NCBI RefSeq assembly: GCF_014873495.1
Contig: NZ_JADBGF010000001.1
Location: 2,480,001 to 2,544,000 of the forward strand
From: Streptomyces stelliscabiei
Lineage (GTDB): Bacteria; Actinomycetota; Actinomycetes; Streptomycetales; Streptomycetaceae
Direction: 5' to 3'
DNA length: 64,000 bases
In this document: piece after piece, positions 1 to 8,228 of the stretch
Position numbering within the stretch: position 1 is the first letter of the stretch
Layout: each line of letters opens with the position of its first letter
Translations under genes and position numbers: made by a program
The notes under the pieces: generated by a model
What the model was told of the DNA's origin: nothing
The model's input: the letters and a program-made list of their open reading frames with translations, nothing else
Database searches by the model: none

Positions 1-230
1 CCGGGCTGACCCGGGACGGCGTCTACCTCGTGGAGAACGGCGAGGTCACGGGTGAGGTCAACAACTTCCGGTTCAACGAGTCGCCGGTGGACCTGCTCGG
101 CCGGGCCACCGAGGCCGGGCGCACGGAGAAGACGCTGCCGCGCGAGTGGAGCGACTACTTCACCAGGGCCGCGATGCCCGCGCTGCGGGTGCCGGATTTC
201 AATATGAGTTCTGTCAGCCAGGGCGTATAA
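1..230 (+). CDS. TldD/PmbA-family metallopeptidase, C-terminal end only
   Basis: The gene enters from the left edge; the frame beginning at base 3 gives about 75 residues and ends at TAA 228-230. The tail contains NNFRFNESP and finishes [13 protein letters not shown], the look of the C-terminal domain of TldD/PmbA (TldE) proteins, cytosolic proteases that usually act as a TldD-TldE pair on peptide substrates. The metal-binding and N-terminal parts lie outside the window, so which of the two paralogues this is cannot be decided. tyrS follows after 43 bases with its own Shine-Dalgarno sequence. Confidence 0.7.
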   Translation, partial: GLTRDGVYLVENGEVTGEVNNFRFNESPVDLLGRATEAGRTEKTLPREWSDYFTRAAMPALRVPDFNMSSVSQGV

Positions 231-273
231 CCTCGTACCCGATGACCAGCTCAATCAAGGAGACACGAGAACC

Positions 274-1542
274 GTGACGGACATCGTCGACGAGCTGAAG
301 TGGCGGGGGCTGTTCTCCCTGTCCACCGACGAGGACGCTTTGCGCAAGGCGCTCGCGGACGGTCCCGTCACGTTCTATTGCGGTTTCGACCCGACCGCGC
401 CGTCCCTGCACGTCGGACACCTGGTGCAGGTGCTCACCGTGCGCCGGCTCCAGCAGGCCGGGCACCGGCCGCTGGCGCTGGTCGGCGGGGCGACGGGCCT
501 GATCGGCGACCCCCGCCCGACGGCGGAGCGCACGCTGAACGACCCGGAGACGGTCGCGGGCTGGGTCGGCAGGCTGCGTGCCCAGATCGAGCCGTTCCTC
601 TCCTTCGAGGGTGAGAACGCGGCCGTCATGGTCAACAACCTCGACTGGACCGAGGGCCTGTCCGCCATCGAGTTCCTGCGGGACATCGGCAAGCACTTCC
701 GCGTCAACAAGATGCTGGCGAAGGACTCCGTGGCCCGTCGGCTGCAGTCCGACCAGGGCATCAGCTACACCGAGTTCAGCTACCAGATCCTCCAGGGCAT
801 GGACTTCCTGCAGCTCTACCGCAGGTACGGCTGCACCCTCCAGCAGGGCGGCAGCGACCAGTGGGGCAACCTCACGGCCGGTCTGGACCTGATCCACCGG
901 CTGGAGCCCGGCGTACAGGCGCACGCGCTGGCCACTCCGCTGATGACCAAGGCGGACGGCACCAAGTTCGGCAAGACCGAGGGCGGCGCCGTCTGGCTCG
1001 ACCCTGAGATGACGACGCCGTACGCGTTCTACCAGTTCTGGCTGAACGTGGACGACCGGGACATCAGCGGGTACATGCGCATCCTGTCCTTCAAGTCCCG
1101 TGCGGAGCTGGAGGAGTTGGAGCGTCAGACGGAGGAGCGGCCGCAGGCGCGGGCCGCGCAGCGGGCGCTGGCCGAGGAGCTGACGACGCTGGTGCACGGG
1201 GCGGAGCAGACGGCCGCCGTGATCGCCGCGTCCCGTGCCCTCTTCGGTCAGGGCGAGCTGGCGGAGCTGAGCGAGAAGACGCTGGCCGCGGCGCTGTCCG
1301 AGCTGCCGCACGCGAAGGTGCCCGAGCTGGCGCCGGTCGTGGATCTCCTCGCGGAGGTCGGTCTGGTGCCGAGCAAGTCCGCGGGGCGGCGGACCGTGAA
1401 GGAGGGCGGGGCCTACGTGAACAACGTGAAGGTCACCGCCGAGGACGCCGTGCCGGCGTCCGAGGATCTCCTTCACGGGCGGTGGCTGGTGTTGCGCCGC
1501 GGGAAGAAGAACCTGGCCGCGGTCGAGGTGACCGGGGCCTAG
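274..1542 (+). CDS. tyrS: Tyrosyl-tRNA synthetase
   Basis: Cytoplasmic class I aminoacyl-tRNA synthetase that charges tRNA-Tyr. The 422-residue length is normal for the bacterial TyrRS family. The HIGH-type signature is HVGH at residues 46-49, the KMSKS-type loop is KFGKT at 231-235, and the tyrosine pocket segment GGSDQWGN is near 192. The last ~60 residues form an S4 RNA-binding domain ([15 protein letters not shown] near 370). The GTG start at 274 is preceded by an AAGGAG Shine-Dalgarno sequence about ten bases upstream. No T-box is visible in the 43-base leader. It converges on the small membrane gene at 1629-1907. Confidence 0.97.
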   Translation: MTDIVDELKWRGLFSLSTDEDALRKALADGPVTFYCGFDPTAPSLHVGHLVQVLTVRRLQQAGHRPLALVGGATGLIGDPRPTAERTLNDPETVAGWVGRLRAQIEPFLSFEGENAAVMVNNLDWTEGLSAIEFLRDIGKHFRVNKMLAKDSVARRLQSDQGISYTEFSYQILQGMDFLQLYRRYGCTLQQGGSDQWGNLTAGLDLIHRLEPGVQAHALATPLMTKADGTKFGKTEGGAVWLDPEMTTPYAFYQFWLNVDDRDISGYMRILSFKSRAELEELERQTEERPQARAAQRALAEELTTLVHGAEQTAAVIAASRALFGQGELAELSEKTLAAALSELPHAKVPELAPVVDLLAEVGLVPSKSAGRRTVKEGGAYVNNVKVTAEDAVPASEDLLHGRWLVLRRGKKNLAAVEVTGA

Positions 1543-1628
1543 CCGCCGTCGGGGCGTGGGTGCCTGGCGAGTGCCGCGCGGACGTGGTCGCTCGCGGGTT
1601 CTCGCGCCCCTTCCGGGGGTCCCTGGGC

Positions 1629-1907
1629 TCAGGTCCGCTGCTTCCGCTTGCCCAGGGTCGCCATGTAGACCATGTCGCCGAACGCCACGATGACGATCGC
1701 GGCGACCAGTTGGAAGATGTGGCGGCTCCAGTCGATCCCGGCGGTCTCCTCGACCCCGAAGCCGCGTGCGACCGCGTTGCCGATGACGGCGCCCAGCATG
1801 CCGAAGATCGTCGTCAGCCAGAGCGGGCTGTGCTGCTTGCCCGGCAGGATGGCCTTGGCCAGCAGGCCCAGGATGAATCCCACGATGATCGCCCACAACC
1901 AGCCCAT
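1629..1907 (-). CDS. GlsB/YeaQ/YmgE-family stress membrane protein
   Basis: A 92-residue protein with three hydrophobic segments (about residues 3-20, 30-50 and 65-85) and glycine-rich turns such as GFILGLLAKAILPG near the N-terminus, the pattern of the transglycosylase-associated GlsB/YeaQ/YmgE family of small inner-membrane proteins linked to general stress. Homologues are usually 80-90 residues, so this one is complete. The ATG at 1907 is chosen because GAGGAG lies just upstream; longer upstream frames are arginine-rich and not protein-like. It converges with tyrS and is divergent from the DUF3099 gene. Biochemical function is unknown for the family. Confidence 0.85.
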   Translation of the reverse strand: MGWLWAIIVGFILGLLAKAILPGKQHSPLWLTTIFGMLGAVIGNAVARGFGVEETAGIDWSRHIFQLVAAIVIVAFGDMVYMATLGKRKQRT

Positions 1908-2153
1908 GGCTGCCTCCTCGTACGGCTCGACGTGAGCAGTACGCCCAGTGTCGGCCCGCCCGCGATACGCCGCATGTCGGGCACGGCCGTACGCGCCGCG
2001 GCGCATTTCCTCCACTCTCCGCCCAGGGTGCCCCGGTCTCGTAGGCGTCGCAGTCGCGGCGTACCGTGGAGCGTGTCCGGGACCGCGTTCCGTGTGGCGG
2101 CGCGGGCGGGCACGGGCCGGGGAGCGTCCGATACAGGCGGGTGGTGGAGCGTG

Positions 2154-2576
2154 ATGCGGAAGCAGGGAAACGTCGAGGTCTTCCGGATCACGGGCGCCCG
2201 GCAGGGCCTCACCGACGACGTCCGCGCCCGGCAGCGTCGCTACATCATCTCGATGTCCGTCCGTACTCTCGCGGTGATCGCCGCCGCGGTGCTCTGGAAC
2301 GTCGAACGGCACGTCGCGGTCGTCGCACTGGTGCTCGGCGGGGTGCTGCCGTACGTGGCCGTGGTGATCGCCAACGCGGGACGGGAGAACGCGCCCTCGC
2401 TGCCGTCCACCTTCGTCCACGCACCGACGCGTCCGATGATCACGCCGCCGCAGGGGACGGACGCCGCGTCCTCGGCCGGTTCCGGGGCCGGGGGGCGCTT
2501 CGCGGAATCCGTCCCGGAGGACGTCGCGGCCGATCCAGCGGGCGGCGTTCGCGGTGAGTCGCGCGAGCGGTTCTGA
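2154..2576 (+). CDS. DUF3099 membrane protein
   Basis: A 140-residue protein. The N-terminus (EVFRITGARQGLTDDV) leads into two closely spaced membrane helices around residues 38-55 and 60-80 with the segment LWNVERHVAV between them, followed by a ~60-residue hydrophilic Pro/Ser/Gly-rich tail. This matches actinobacterial DUF3099 proteins, whose role is unknown. The ATG at 2154 has GGAG four to seven bases before it. No neighbour is close enough on the same strand to suggest an operon. Membrane location is inferred from hydropathy by eye. Confidence 0.75.
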   Translation: MRKQGNVEVFRITGARQGLTDDVRARQRRYIISMSVRTLAVIAAAVLWNVERHVAVVALVLGGVLPYVAVVIANAGRENAPSLPSTFVHAPTRPMITPPQGTDAASSAGSGAGGRFAESVPEDVAADPAGGVRGESRERF

Positions 2577-2722
2577 GCGTCGGGGGTCCGGAAGAAGCGG
2601 AATCCGGCCACCCGCCAAGCTCAAGAAATGCTCAGATCAATCATGAAGTTCCTGTGCCGGGCAGAGGCACACCCGTGACATACTTCGTACGCGCTCCGCA
2701 TCCCCCGTCGGAGCGACAGACC

Positions 2723-2766
2723 GACGCCGGGCAGCTCCCCCCGTGGCTGCTCGGCGTCGCCTTTTG
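2723..2766 (+). terminator. Intrinsic terminator, 13-bp stem
   Basis: Arms 2723-2735 and 2746-2758 pair over 13 positions with a single G-U wobble, followed by GCCTTTTG. It ends transcription arriving from upstream just before the gene at 2785. Confidence 0.75.
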
Positions 2767-2772
2767 TACGGC

Positions 2773-2778
2773 TAGGGT
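2773..2778 (+). promoter_or_regulatory. -10 element TAGGGT of a leaderless promoter
   Basis: TAGGGT occupies -12 to -7 relative to the GTG at 2785, the position expected if the start codon is also the transcription start. No Shine-Dalgarno sequence is present. Confidence 0.6.
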
Positions 2779-2784
2779 CGACCT

Positions 2785-3024
2785 GTGAACATCCTCGACG
2801 TCCCCGGTTCCGATCCGTCCTCCCCCATCTGTTCGGCCAAGGGCTGCCGGGCCGACGCGGTCTGGGTGCTCGCCTGGAACAACCCGAAGCTGCACACGCC
2901 CGAGCGCCGCAAGACCTGGCTCGCGTGCGACGAGCACCGGGAGCACCTCTCGCAGTTCCTGGGGGTGCGGGGGTTCCTGAAGGACGTCGTGAAGCTGGAC
3001 GAGTGGGAGGCCCCGGCGCCGTAG
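2785..3024 (+). CDS. Conserved small actinobacterial protein with Cys/His pattern
   Basis: A 79-residue soluble protein of unknown function. The central part has CSAKGC near residue 17, a conserved-looking WNNPKLH, and LACDEHREH near 48; the Cys/His spacing suggests a small zinc-binding fold. Homologues are common in actinobacteria and are sometimes labelled as acetone-carboxylase-like, a label nothing in this sequence supports. The GTG at 2785 is favoured because a TAGGGT hexamer sits at -12 to -7 and a strong terminator lies directly upstream, which points to an independent leaderless transcript. It ends 17 bases from the moaA stop and converges with it. Confidence 0.75.
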   Translation: MNILDVPGSDPSSPICSAKGCRADAVWVLAWNNPKLHTPERRKTWLACDEHREHLSQFLGVRGFLKDVVKLDEWEAPAP

Positions 3025-3041
3025 AGCGCGCGGCCTCCCCG

Positions 3042-4031
3042 TCAGCCGCCGATCGCCGACATCGGCCGGTCCGGCTGCACGAACGACGGGTCGTCCAGGC
3101 CCGCGCCCGCCTTCTTGCCCCACATCGCCAGACGCCAGATCCGGGCGATCTCCTCGTCGGGCGCGCCGGAGCGCAGCGCGGCGCGGAGGTCGGTCTCCTC
3201 CCGGGCGAACAGGCAGGTGCGGACCTGGCCGTCGGCGGTGAGGCGGGTGCGGTCGCAGGCCGAGCAGAACGGGCGGGTGACGGAGGCGATGACGCCGACG
3301 CGGTGGGGGCCACCGTCGACCAGCCAGCGTTCCGCCGGGGCCGAGCCGCGGATCTCGGAGCCCTCCGGGGTGAGGTCGAAGCGGGTGCGCAGGGAGGTGA
3401 GGATGTCGCCGGCCGTCACCATGCCGTCGCGCTTCCAGCCGTGCTGGGCGTCCAGGGGCATCTGCTCGATGAAGCGCAGCTCGTAGTCGTGTTCCACGGC
3501 CCAGGCCAGGAGGTCGGGGGCCTCGTCGTCGTTCAGGCCCGGCATCAGGACCGAGTTGACCTTGACGGGGGTCAGGCCGGCGTCGCGGGCGGCCTCCAGG
3601 CCCTCCAGGACGTCCTTGTGGCGGTCCCGGCGGGTGAGGGTCTTGAAGACGTCCGGGCGCAGGGTGTCCAGGGAGACGTTCACCCGGTCCAGGCCGGCCG
3701 CCTTCAGGGCCGTCGCCGTGCGCCTGAGGCCGATGCCGTTGGTGGTGAGGGACATCTGGGGGCGGGGGGCGAGGGCCGCCACACGCTCCACGATGCCGAC
3801 CAGGCCGGGGCGCAGCAGCGGCTCGCCGCCGGTGAAGCGGACCTCCGTGACGCCCAGGGTGCGGACGGCTATGTCGATGAGGCGGACGATCTCGTCGTCG
3901 TCGAGCAGGTCGGGCTTGGCCAGCCACTGCAGGCCCTCCTCGGGCATGCAGTACGTGCAGCGCAGATTGCACCGGTCGGTCAGCGAGACCCTCAGGTCGG
4001 TGGCCACTCGGCCGTAGGTGTCGATGAGCAC
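3042..4031 (-). CDS. moaA: GTP 3',8-cyclase, molybdenum cofactor biosynthesis
   Basis: Radical-SAM enzyme that, with MoaC, converts GTP into cyclic pyranopterin monophosphate, the first step of molybdopterin synthesis. The N-terminal 4Fe-4S site is C21-x3-C25-x2-C28 inside TDRCNLRCTYC. The C-terminal cluster site is visible as FCSACDRTRL with a further Cys in VRTCLF, and the protein ends in the Gly-Gly tail typical of MoaA. The 329-residue length is standard. GTG 4031 is preceded by AGGGAGGGG; longer upstream frames lack family similarity. No other moa gene is adjacent. Confidence 0.96.
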   Translation of the reverse strand: MLIDTYGRVATDLRVSLTDRCNLRCTYCMPEEGLQWLAKPDLLDDDEIVRLIDIAVRTLGVTEVRFTGGEPLLRPGLVGIVERVAALAPRPQMSLTTNGIGLRRTATALKAAGLDRVNVSLDTLRPDVFKTLTRRDRHKDVLEGLEAARDAGLTPVKVNSVLMPGLNDDEAPDLLAWAVEHDYELRFIEQMPLDAQHGWKRDGMVTAGDILTSLRTRFDLTPEGSEIRGSAPAERWLVDGGPHRVGVIASVTRPFCSACDRTRLTADGQVRTCLFAREETDLRAALRSGAPDEEIARIWRLAMWGKKAGAGLDDPSFVQPDRPMSAIGG

Positions 4032-4168
4032 GTGGGCCCCCTCCCTCGTAGCGATCACAGGTTTGACGACACTTGCGAGCCTACGTGACACCGCTGACAA
4101 CATCACCGGCCCGATCGCACGAGATGCGGCGCGGAATCGCCGTAGGTCCCTACGACCGGACACGGCGC

Positions 4169-4198
4169 GGGGCCGCCGTAGGGATCTACGACGGCCCC
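4169..4198 (-). terminator. Hairpin downstream of the symporter operon
   Basis: Arms GGGGCCG-C-CGTAG (4169-4181) and CTACG-A-CGGCCCC (4186-4198) pair over 12 bp with one C/A mismatch and a GGAT loop, 18 bases beyond the actP stop. A second small palindrome, CGTAGGTCCCTACG, is at 4141-4154 between this hairpin and moaA. No U-run follows, as is common in Streptomyces. Confidence 0.6.
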
Positions 4199-4215
4199 GG
4201 GCGGGGTGGGCCGGG

Positions 4216-5841
4216 TCAGTGTGCGCCGGTGCCCGTGAGGGACCGGACCTCCAGCTCGGCGTACTTGCCGGTGTCGGGCTTCTCCTTGGACAGGACGGTG
4301 CCGAGGAAGCCCATGAGGAAGCCGAACGGGATGGAGATGATGCCCGGGTTCTTCAGCGGGAACCAGTGGAAGTCGACGTCCGGGAACATCGCCTTCGGGT
4401 CGCCGGAGACGACGGGCGAGAACAGCACCAGGCCGACGGCGACGATGAGACCGCCGTAGATCGACCACAGCGCGCCCTGGGTGGTGAACTTCTTCCAGAA
4501 GAGGCTGTAGAGGATCGTCGGCAGGTTGGCGGAGGCCGCGACCGCGAAGGCGAGGGCGACCAGGCCGGCCACGTTCAGGTCGCGGGCGAGGGCGCCGAGG
4601 CCGATGGAGACGATGCCGATGAAGACGGTCGCCCAGCGGGCCGCGCGGACCTCCTCGGCGCCGGAGGCCTTCCCCTTGCGGATGACGTTGGCGTAGATGT
4701 CGTGCGCGAAGGAGGACGACGAGGCGAGGGTGAGGCCGGCGACCACGGCGAGGATCGTCGCGAAGGCCACCGCGGAGATGGTGGCCAGCAGGATCGCGCC
4801 CCAGGCCGAGTCGACGCCGCCCAGGTGCAGGGCGAGCAGCGGGGCCGCCGTGTTGCCCGACGGGTTGGAGGCGATGATCTCGTCCTGGGAGATCAGCGCG
4901 GCGGCGCCGAAGCCGAGGGCGATGGTCATCAGGTAGAAGCCGCCGATGATGCCGATGGCCCAGTTCACGGACTTACGGGCGGCCTTGGCGTTGGGCACCG
5001 TGTAGAAGCGGATCAGGATGTGCGGGAGGCCCGCGGTGCCGAGGACCAGGGCGATGCCGAGGGAGATGAAGTCCAGCTTGGAGGTGCCGGTCGCGCCGTA
5101 CTGGAGGCCGGGCTCCAGGAAGGCGGCGCCCTTGCCGCTGTTCTCGGCGGCGGTGCCGAGCAGATCGGAGATGTTGAAGTTGAACTTCAGCAGCACCAGG
5201 AACGTGATGAGGATCGTGCCGCCGATGAGGAGGACGGCCTTGACCATCTGGACCCAGGTGGTGCCCTTCATGCCGCCGATGGAGACGTAGACGATCATGA
5301 GGATGCCGACGAGGGCGACGATGAGGATCTTGCCCGCGTCGGAGGTGATGCCGAGGAGCAGCGAGACGAGGACGCCCGCGCCGGCCATCTGGGCCAGCAG
5401 GTAGAAGATCGACACGACGATCGTGGAGGTACCGGCCGCGGTGCGGACGGGGCGCTGGCGCATGCGGTAGGCGAGGACGTCGCCCATCGTGTAGCGGCCG
5501 GAGTTGCGCAGCGGCTCGGCGACCAGCAGCAGGGCGACCAGCCAGGCCACCAGGAAGCCGATGGAGTAGAGGAAGCCGTCGTAGCCGAAGAGGGCGATGG
5601 CGCCGGCGATGCCGAGGAACGAGGCCGCCGACATGTAGTCGCCGGAGACCGCGAGGCCGTTCTGGAAGGCGCTGAACTGGCGTCCGCCCGCGTAGAAGTC
5701 GGCGGCGTCCTTGGTCTGGCGGCCGGCCCAGATGGTGATGGCGAGCGTCGCCAGGACGAACAGGCCGAAGAGGGTGATGATGAGCGGCCGGTGCTGGCTG
5801 GCCTCGTTGGCCGCGAGGAACGTCTGCTGTGCGGGGCTCAT
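4216..5841 (-). CDS. actP: Cation/acetate symporter (SSS family)
   Basis: A 541-residue sodium:solute symporter with about 13 membrane helices, most like ActP, which imports acetate and other short monocarboxylates with a cation. Typical segments are DFYAGGRQFSAFQNGLAVSG in the first loop and the helix that follows (SAASFLGIAG). The start is ATG 5841, which overlaps the upstream DUF485 gene by ATGA, so the two are translationally coupled. DUF485-ActP pairs are common in bacteria (yjcH-actP in E. coli). Substrate is inferred from family and partner, not proven. Confidence 0.9.
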   Translation of the reverse strand: MSPAQQTFLAANEASQHRPLIITLFGLFVLATLAITIWAGRQTKDAADFYAGGRQFSAFQNGLAVSGDYMSAASFLGIAGAIALFGYDGFLYSIGFLVAWLVALLLVAEPLRNSGRYTMGDVLAYRMRQRPVRTAAGTSTIVVSIFYLLAQMAGAGVLVSLLLGITSDAGKILIVALVGILMIVYVSIGGMKGTTWVQMVKAVLLIGGTILITFLVLLKFNFNISDLLGTAAENSGKGAAFLEPGLQYGATGTSKLDFISLGIALVLGTAGLPHILIRFYTVPNAKAARKSVNWAIGIIGGFYLMTIALGFGAAALISQDEIIASNPSGNTAAPLLALHLGGVDSAWGAILLATISAVAFATILAVVAGLTLASSSSFAHDIYANVIRKGKASGAEEVRAARWATVFIGIVSIGLGALARDLNVAGLVALAFAVAASANLPTILYSLFWKKFTTQGALWSIYGGLIVAVGLVLFSPVVSGDPKAMFPDVDFHWFPLKNPGIISIPFGFLMGFLGTVLSKEKPDTGKYAELEVRSLTGTGAH

Positions 5842-6281
5842 GCGCCGCCCTCCATCCGGGACTTGATCGCCTCGGCCTTGGGGTCGAGCTTCGCGGCGGC
5901 GTGCCGCGAGTACCACCAGGCGATGAGGAACGTGGTGACGAACTGGGCGATGCCGAGGACGAAGGCGATGTTGATGTTGCCGAAGAGCTTGGTGCCCATG
6001 AAGTCGCCCGCGTAGTTGGAGAGCAGGACGTACAGCAGGTACCAGGCGATGAACGCCACGGTCAGCGGGAAGGCGAACGAGCGGTAGGAGCGGCGCAGTT
6101 CGGCGAACTCGGCGCTCTCATGGACCGCGGCGAACTCCTCGGGTGAGGGGAGGTGATGCTCGGTCTTCGAGGGGGGCGGTGCGTCGGTTGCCACGGAGTC
6201 TCCTCGCGTCTGCGCCGCCGTCGCGACGGCGGACGGTGGCTTCTTCGCCGTCGGGTCGGGGGTCGGATGGGGTACGGACAT
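5838..6281 (-). CDS. DUF485 membrane protein, partner of the acetate symporter
   Basis: A 147-residue protein: a ~75-residue hydrophilic Pro/Ala/Thr-rich N-terminus, then two membrane helices around residues 75-97 (FPLTVAFIAWYLLYVLLSNY) and 108-130. The helical region matches DUF485 (YjcH-like), nearly always encoded directly before an ActP-type symporter, as here with an ATGA overlap. The long N-terminal extension is an actinobacterial feature. The ATG at 6281 has AGGAAC upstream at a usable distance. It probably assists assembly or activity of the symporter; this is inference from linkage. Confidence 0.85.
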   Translation of the reverse strand: MSVPHPTPDPTAKKPPSAVATAAQTRGDSVATDAPPPSKTEHHLPSPEEFAAVHESAEFAELRRSYRSFAFPLTVAFIAWYLLYVLLSNYAGDFMGTKLFGNINIAFVLGIAQFVTTFLIAWWYSRHAAAKLDPKAEAIKSRMEGGA

Positions 6282-6582
6282 GGGGGTGGGCTCTGTTCCT
6301 TCGGTGGCGGGTGCACGATCGTGCTCGGGCTCCCTGCACAACGTCACGGCGGCGCGGTGGGACCGGTTCAACCGTGTGTGTTTCTTTCGAAAACCGATTC
6401 GGAAGCGGCCGGGACGTGCGGTGACTTCGAGGGTTACCCCTCTACTTCGGCCTCCCGCCCGTGAAGTCGTTGCTGGCCGACGACGACCAGGGATAGCTTC
6501 GGGCTGCACCACCAACGTCATGTACCTGCCCAGGCACACGTGTGCCCGGGGCCGGTTTCTTTGAAGCTGATGTGGAGATCCC
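6282..6582. other. Intergenic region between divergent DUF485-actP and the protease gene
   Basis: 301 bases without a convincing gene. It must carry both divergent promoters. The only strong structure is a 14-bp perfect palindrome at 6533-6546 close to the protease gene. The stretch GTTTCTTTCGAAAACCG near 6380 is AT-richer than its surroundings and could be promoter DNA. Confidence 0.5.
6533..6546. promoter_or_regulatory. 14-bp perfect palindrome, candidate operator
   Basis: GGCACACGTGTGCC reads identically on both strands and lies 36 bases before the protease start codon, around where a promoter or early leader would be. No adjacent regulator gene suggests a ligand. Confidence 0.5.
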
Positions 6583-8115
6583 ATGGCTCATCTGCGCTCC
6601 AGACGACGGCTCGCTCTCGCGGTGCCGGTCGTCCTGTCGCTGACCGCCTCGCTCGGTTTCCTGCCGGGTGTCGCCACGGCGGCACCGGTCGCGAAGTCCA
6701 CCGCCGCGACCGCGGAGGGCCCGAACCTCTCGTACGTCGTGAACACGAAGACGAACAAGCGCACGATAGCCGCCGTCCAGGAGGCGATAGCCGAGGCCGG
6801 CGGCAAGATCGTGATCACGTACGACGAGATCGGCGTGATCGTGGTCCACTCGACCGACCCGGCCTTCGGTGCGAAGATCCGCGCCGTGCGCGGTGTGCAG
6901 TCGGCCGGTGCCACCCGTACCTCGCCGCTGACGCCGGCCGGTACGACGGACGTGGGTGCCGTCGACTACCTGACGGCCGAGGAGGCCGCGAAGGTGAAGG
7001 CCGCCTCGGCGGACATGCCCGGCGCCGAGCCCCTCGAGGCCGACCAGTGGGACCTGCGGGCGATCGGCGCCGACAAGGCCGCGACGATCAACCCCGGGAG
7101 CAAGAACGTCACCGTCGCCGTGATCGACACCGGCGTCGACGACACCCACCCGGACCTCGCGCCGAACTTCTCCAAGTCCCAGTCGGCGAACTGCAACGGC
7201 GGTGTCGCGGACACCAGTGAGGGCGCCTGGCGTCCCTACACCGCGGACGACTACCACGGCACGCACGTGGCCGGTGAGATCGCCGCGGCCCGCAACGGCG
7301 TCGGCGTCGCCGGTGTCGCGCCGGGCGTGAAGGTCTCCGGCATCAACGTGACCGACCGCGTCAGCGGCCTCTTCTACGCGGAGAGCGTCGTCTGCGCGTT
7401 CGTGTTCGCCGCCGACCACGGCGTGGAGATCACGAACAACAGCTACTACGTCGACCCGTGGCTCTACAACTGCATGGACGACCCGGACCAGCGGGCGATC
7501 GTCGACGCGGTCAACCGGGCCCAGGAGTACGCCACCAAGGAAGGCACGCTGAACCTGGCGTCGGCGGGCAACTCCAACCACGACCTCGCCTCCGACGCGA
7601 TCGCGGACGCCTCCAGCCCCAACGACACCACTCCGGTCCCGCGCACCATCGACCCGAGTGAGTGCTTCGACGTCCCGACCCAGCTGCCGGGTGTCGTCAC
7701 GGTCAGCGCGACGGGCGTGAAGAACGAGAAGTCGTACTACTCCACGTACGGCAACGGTGTCGTCGACATCGCCGCCCCGGGTGGCGACGCCCGCTACCAG
7801 ATCCCGGACACGCCGTCGAAGAACGGCCGCATCCTGTCCACGATGCCGAACGGCGCGTACGGCTTCCTCCAGGGCACCTCGATGGCGTCCCCGCACGCCG
7901 CCGGTGTCGCCGCGCTGCTGAAGTCCACGCACCCGGGCGCGAACCCCGGCCGGCTGCAGCGGCTGCTGAAGGCCGAGGCGGACAAGCACGCCTGCCCGAC
8001 GTCGTACGACCAGAACGGTGACGGCACGCAGGACGCGGTGTGCCAGGGCACCCTGGACCTGAACGGCTTCTACGGCGCCGGCATCGTCAACGCCCTGAAG
8101 GCCGTCGAGAAGTAA
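6583..8115 (+). CDS. Secreted subtilisin-like serine protease (S8 family)
   Basis: A 510-residue secreted preproprotease. Residues 1-34 are a Sec signal peptide (RSRRR, then a hydrophobic stretch to VATAA). Residues ~50-115 look like an I9-type inhibitory propeptide (LSYVVNTKTNKRTIAAVQ). The catalytic triad is visible: Asp182 (VIDTGVDDTHPD), His225 (YHGTHVAGE) and Ser433 (GTSMASPHAAG), with oxyanion Asn330 in SAGN. The ATG at 6583 follows GTGGAG. A 14-bp palindrome precedes the gene and a strong terminator follows it, so it is monocistronic. Likely extracellular protein degradation. Confidence 0.95.
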   Translation: MAHLRSRRRLALAVPVVLSLTASLGFLPGVATAAPVAKSTAATAEGPNLSYVVNTKTNKRTIAAVQEAIAEAGGKIVITYDEIGVIVVHSTDPAFGAKIRAVRGVQSAGATRTSPLTPAGTTDVGAVDYLTAEEAAKVKAASADMPGAEPLEADQWDLRAIGADKAATINPGSKNVTVAVIDTGVDDTHPDLAPNFSKSQSANCNGGVADTSEGAWRPYTADDYHGTHVAGEIAAARNGVGVAGVAPGVKVSGINVTDRVSGLFYAESVVCAFVFAADHGVEITNNSYYVDPWLYNCMDDPDQRAIVDAVNRAQEYATKEGTLNLASAGNSNHDLASDAIADASSPNDTTPVPRTIDPSECFDVPTQLPGVVTVSATGVKNEKSYYSTYGNGVVDIAAPGGDARYQIPDTPSKNGRILSTMPNGAYGFLQGTSMASPHAAGVAALLKSTHPGANPGRLQRLLKAEADKHACPTSYDQNGDGTQDAVCQGTLDLNGFYGAGIVNALKAVEK

Positions 8116-8151
8116 CCCCTCCGCGAGGAGAGGGTACGGTCATGACGTGTA

Positions 8152-8190
8152 CGGCCGGGCGGTGACCTCACCGCCCGGCCGTTTCCGTTG
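8152..8190 (+). terminator. Intrinsic terminator, perfect 14-bp stem
   Basis: CGGCCGGGCGGTGA (8152-8165) and its exact complement (8168-8181) enclose CC and are followed by TTTCCGTT. It ends the protease transcript. Confidence 0.9.
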
Positions 8191-8228
8191 TCGCCCTCCG
8201 TCCCGGTCTTCGATGCATAGTGCGGGTC

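Noticed and set aside
4018..6015. A 665-codon plus-strand frame opposite actP
   Set aside because: Acidic low-complexity shadow of a membrane-protein gene.
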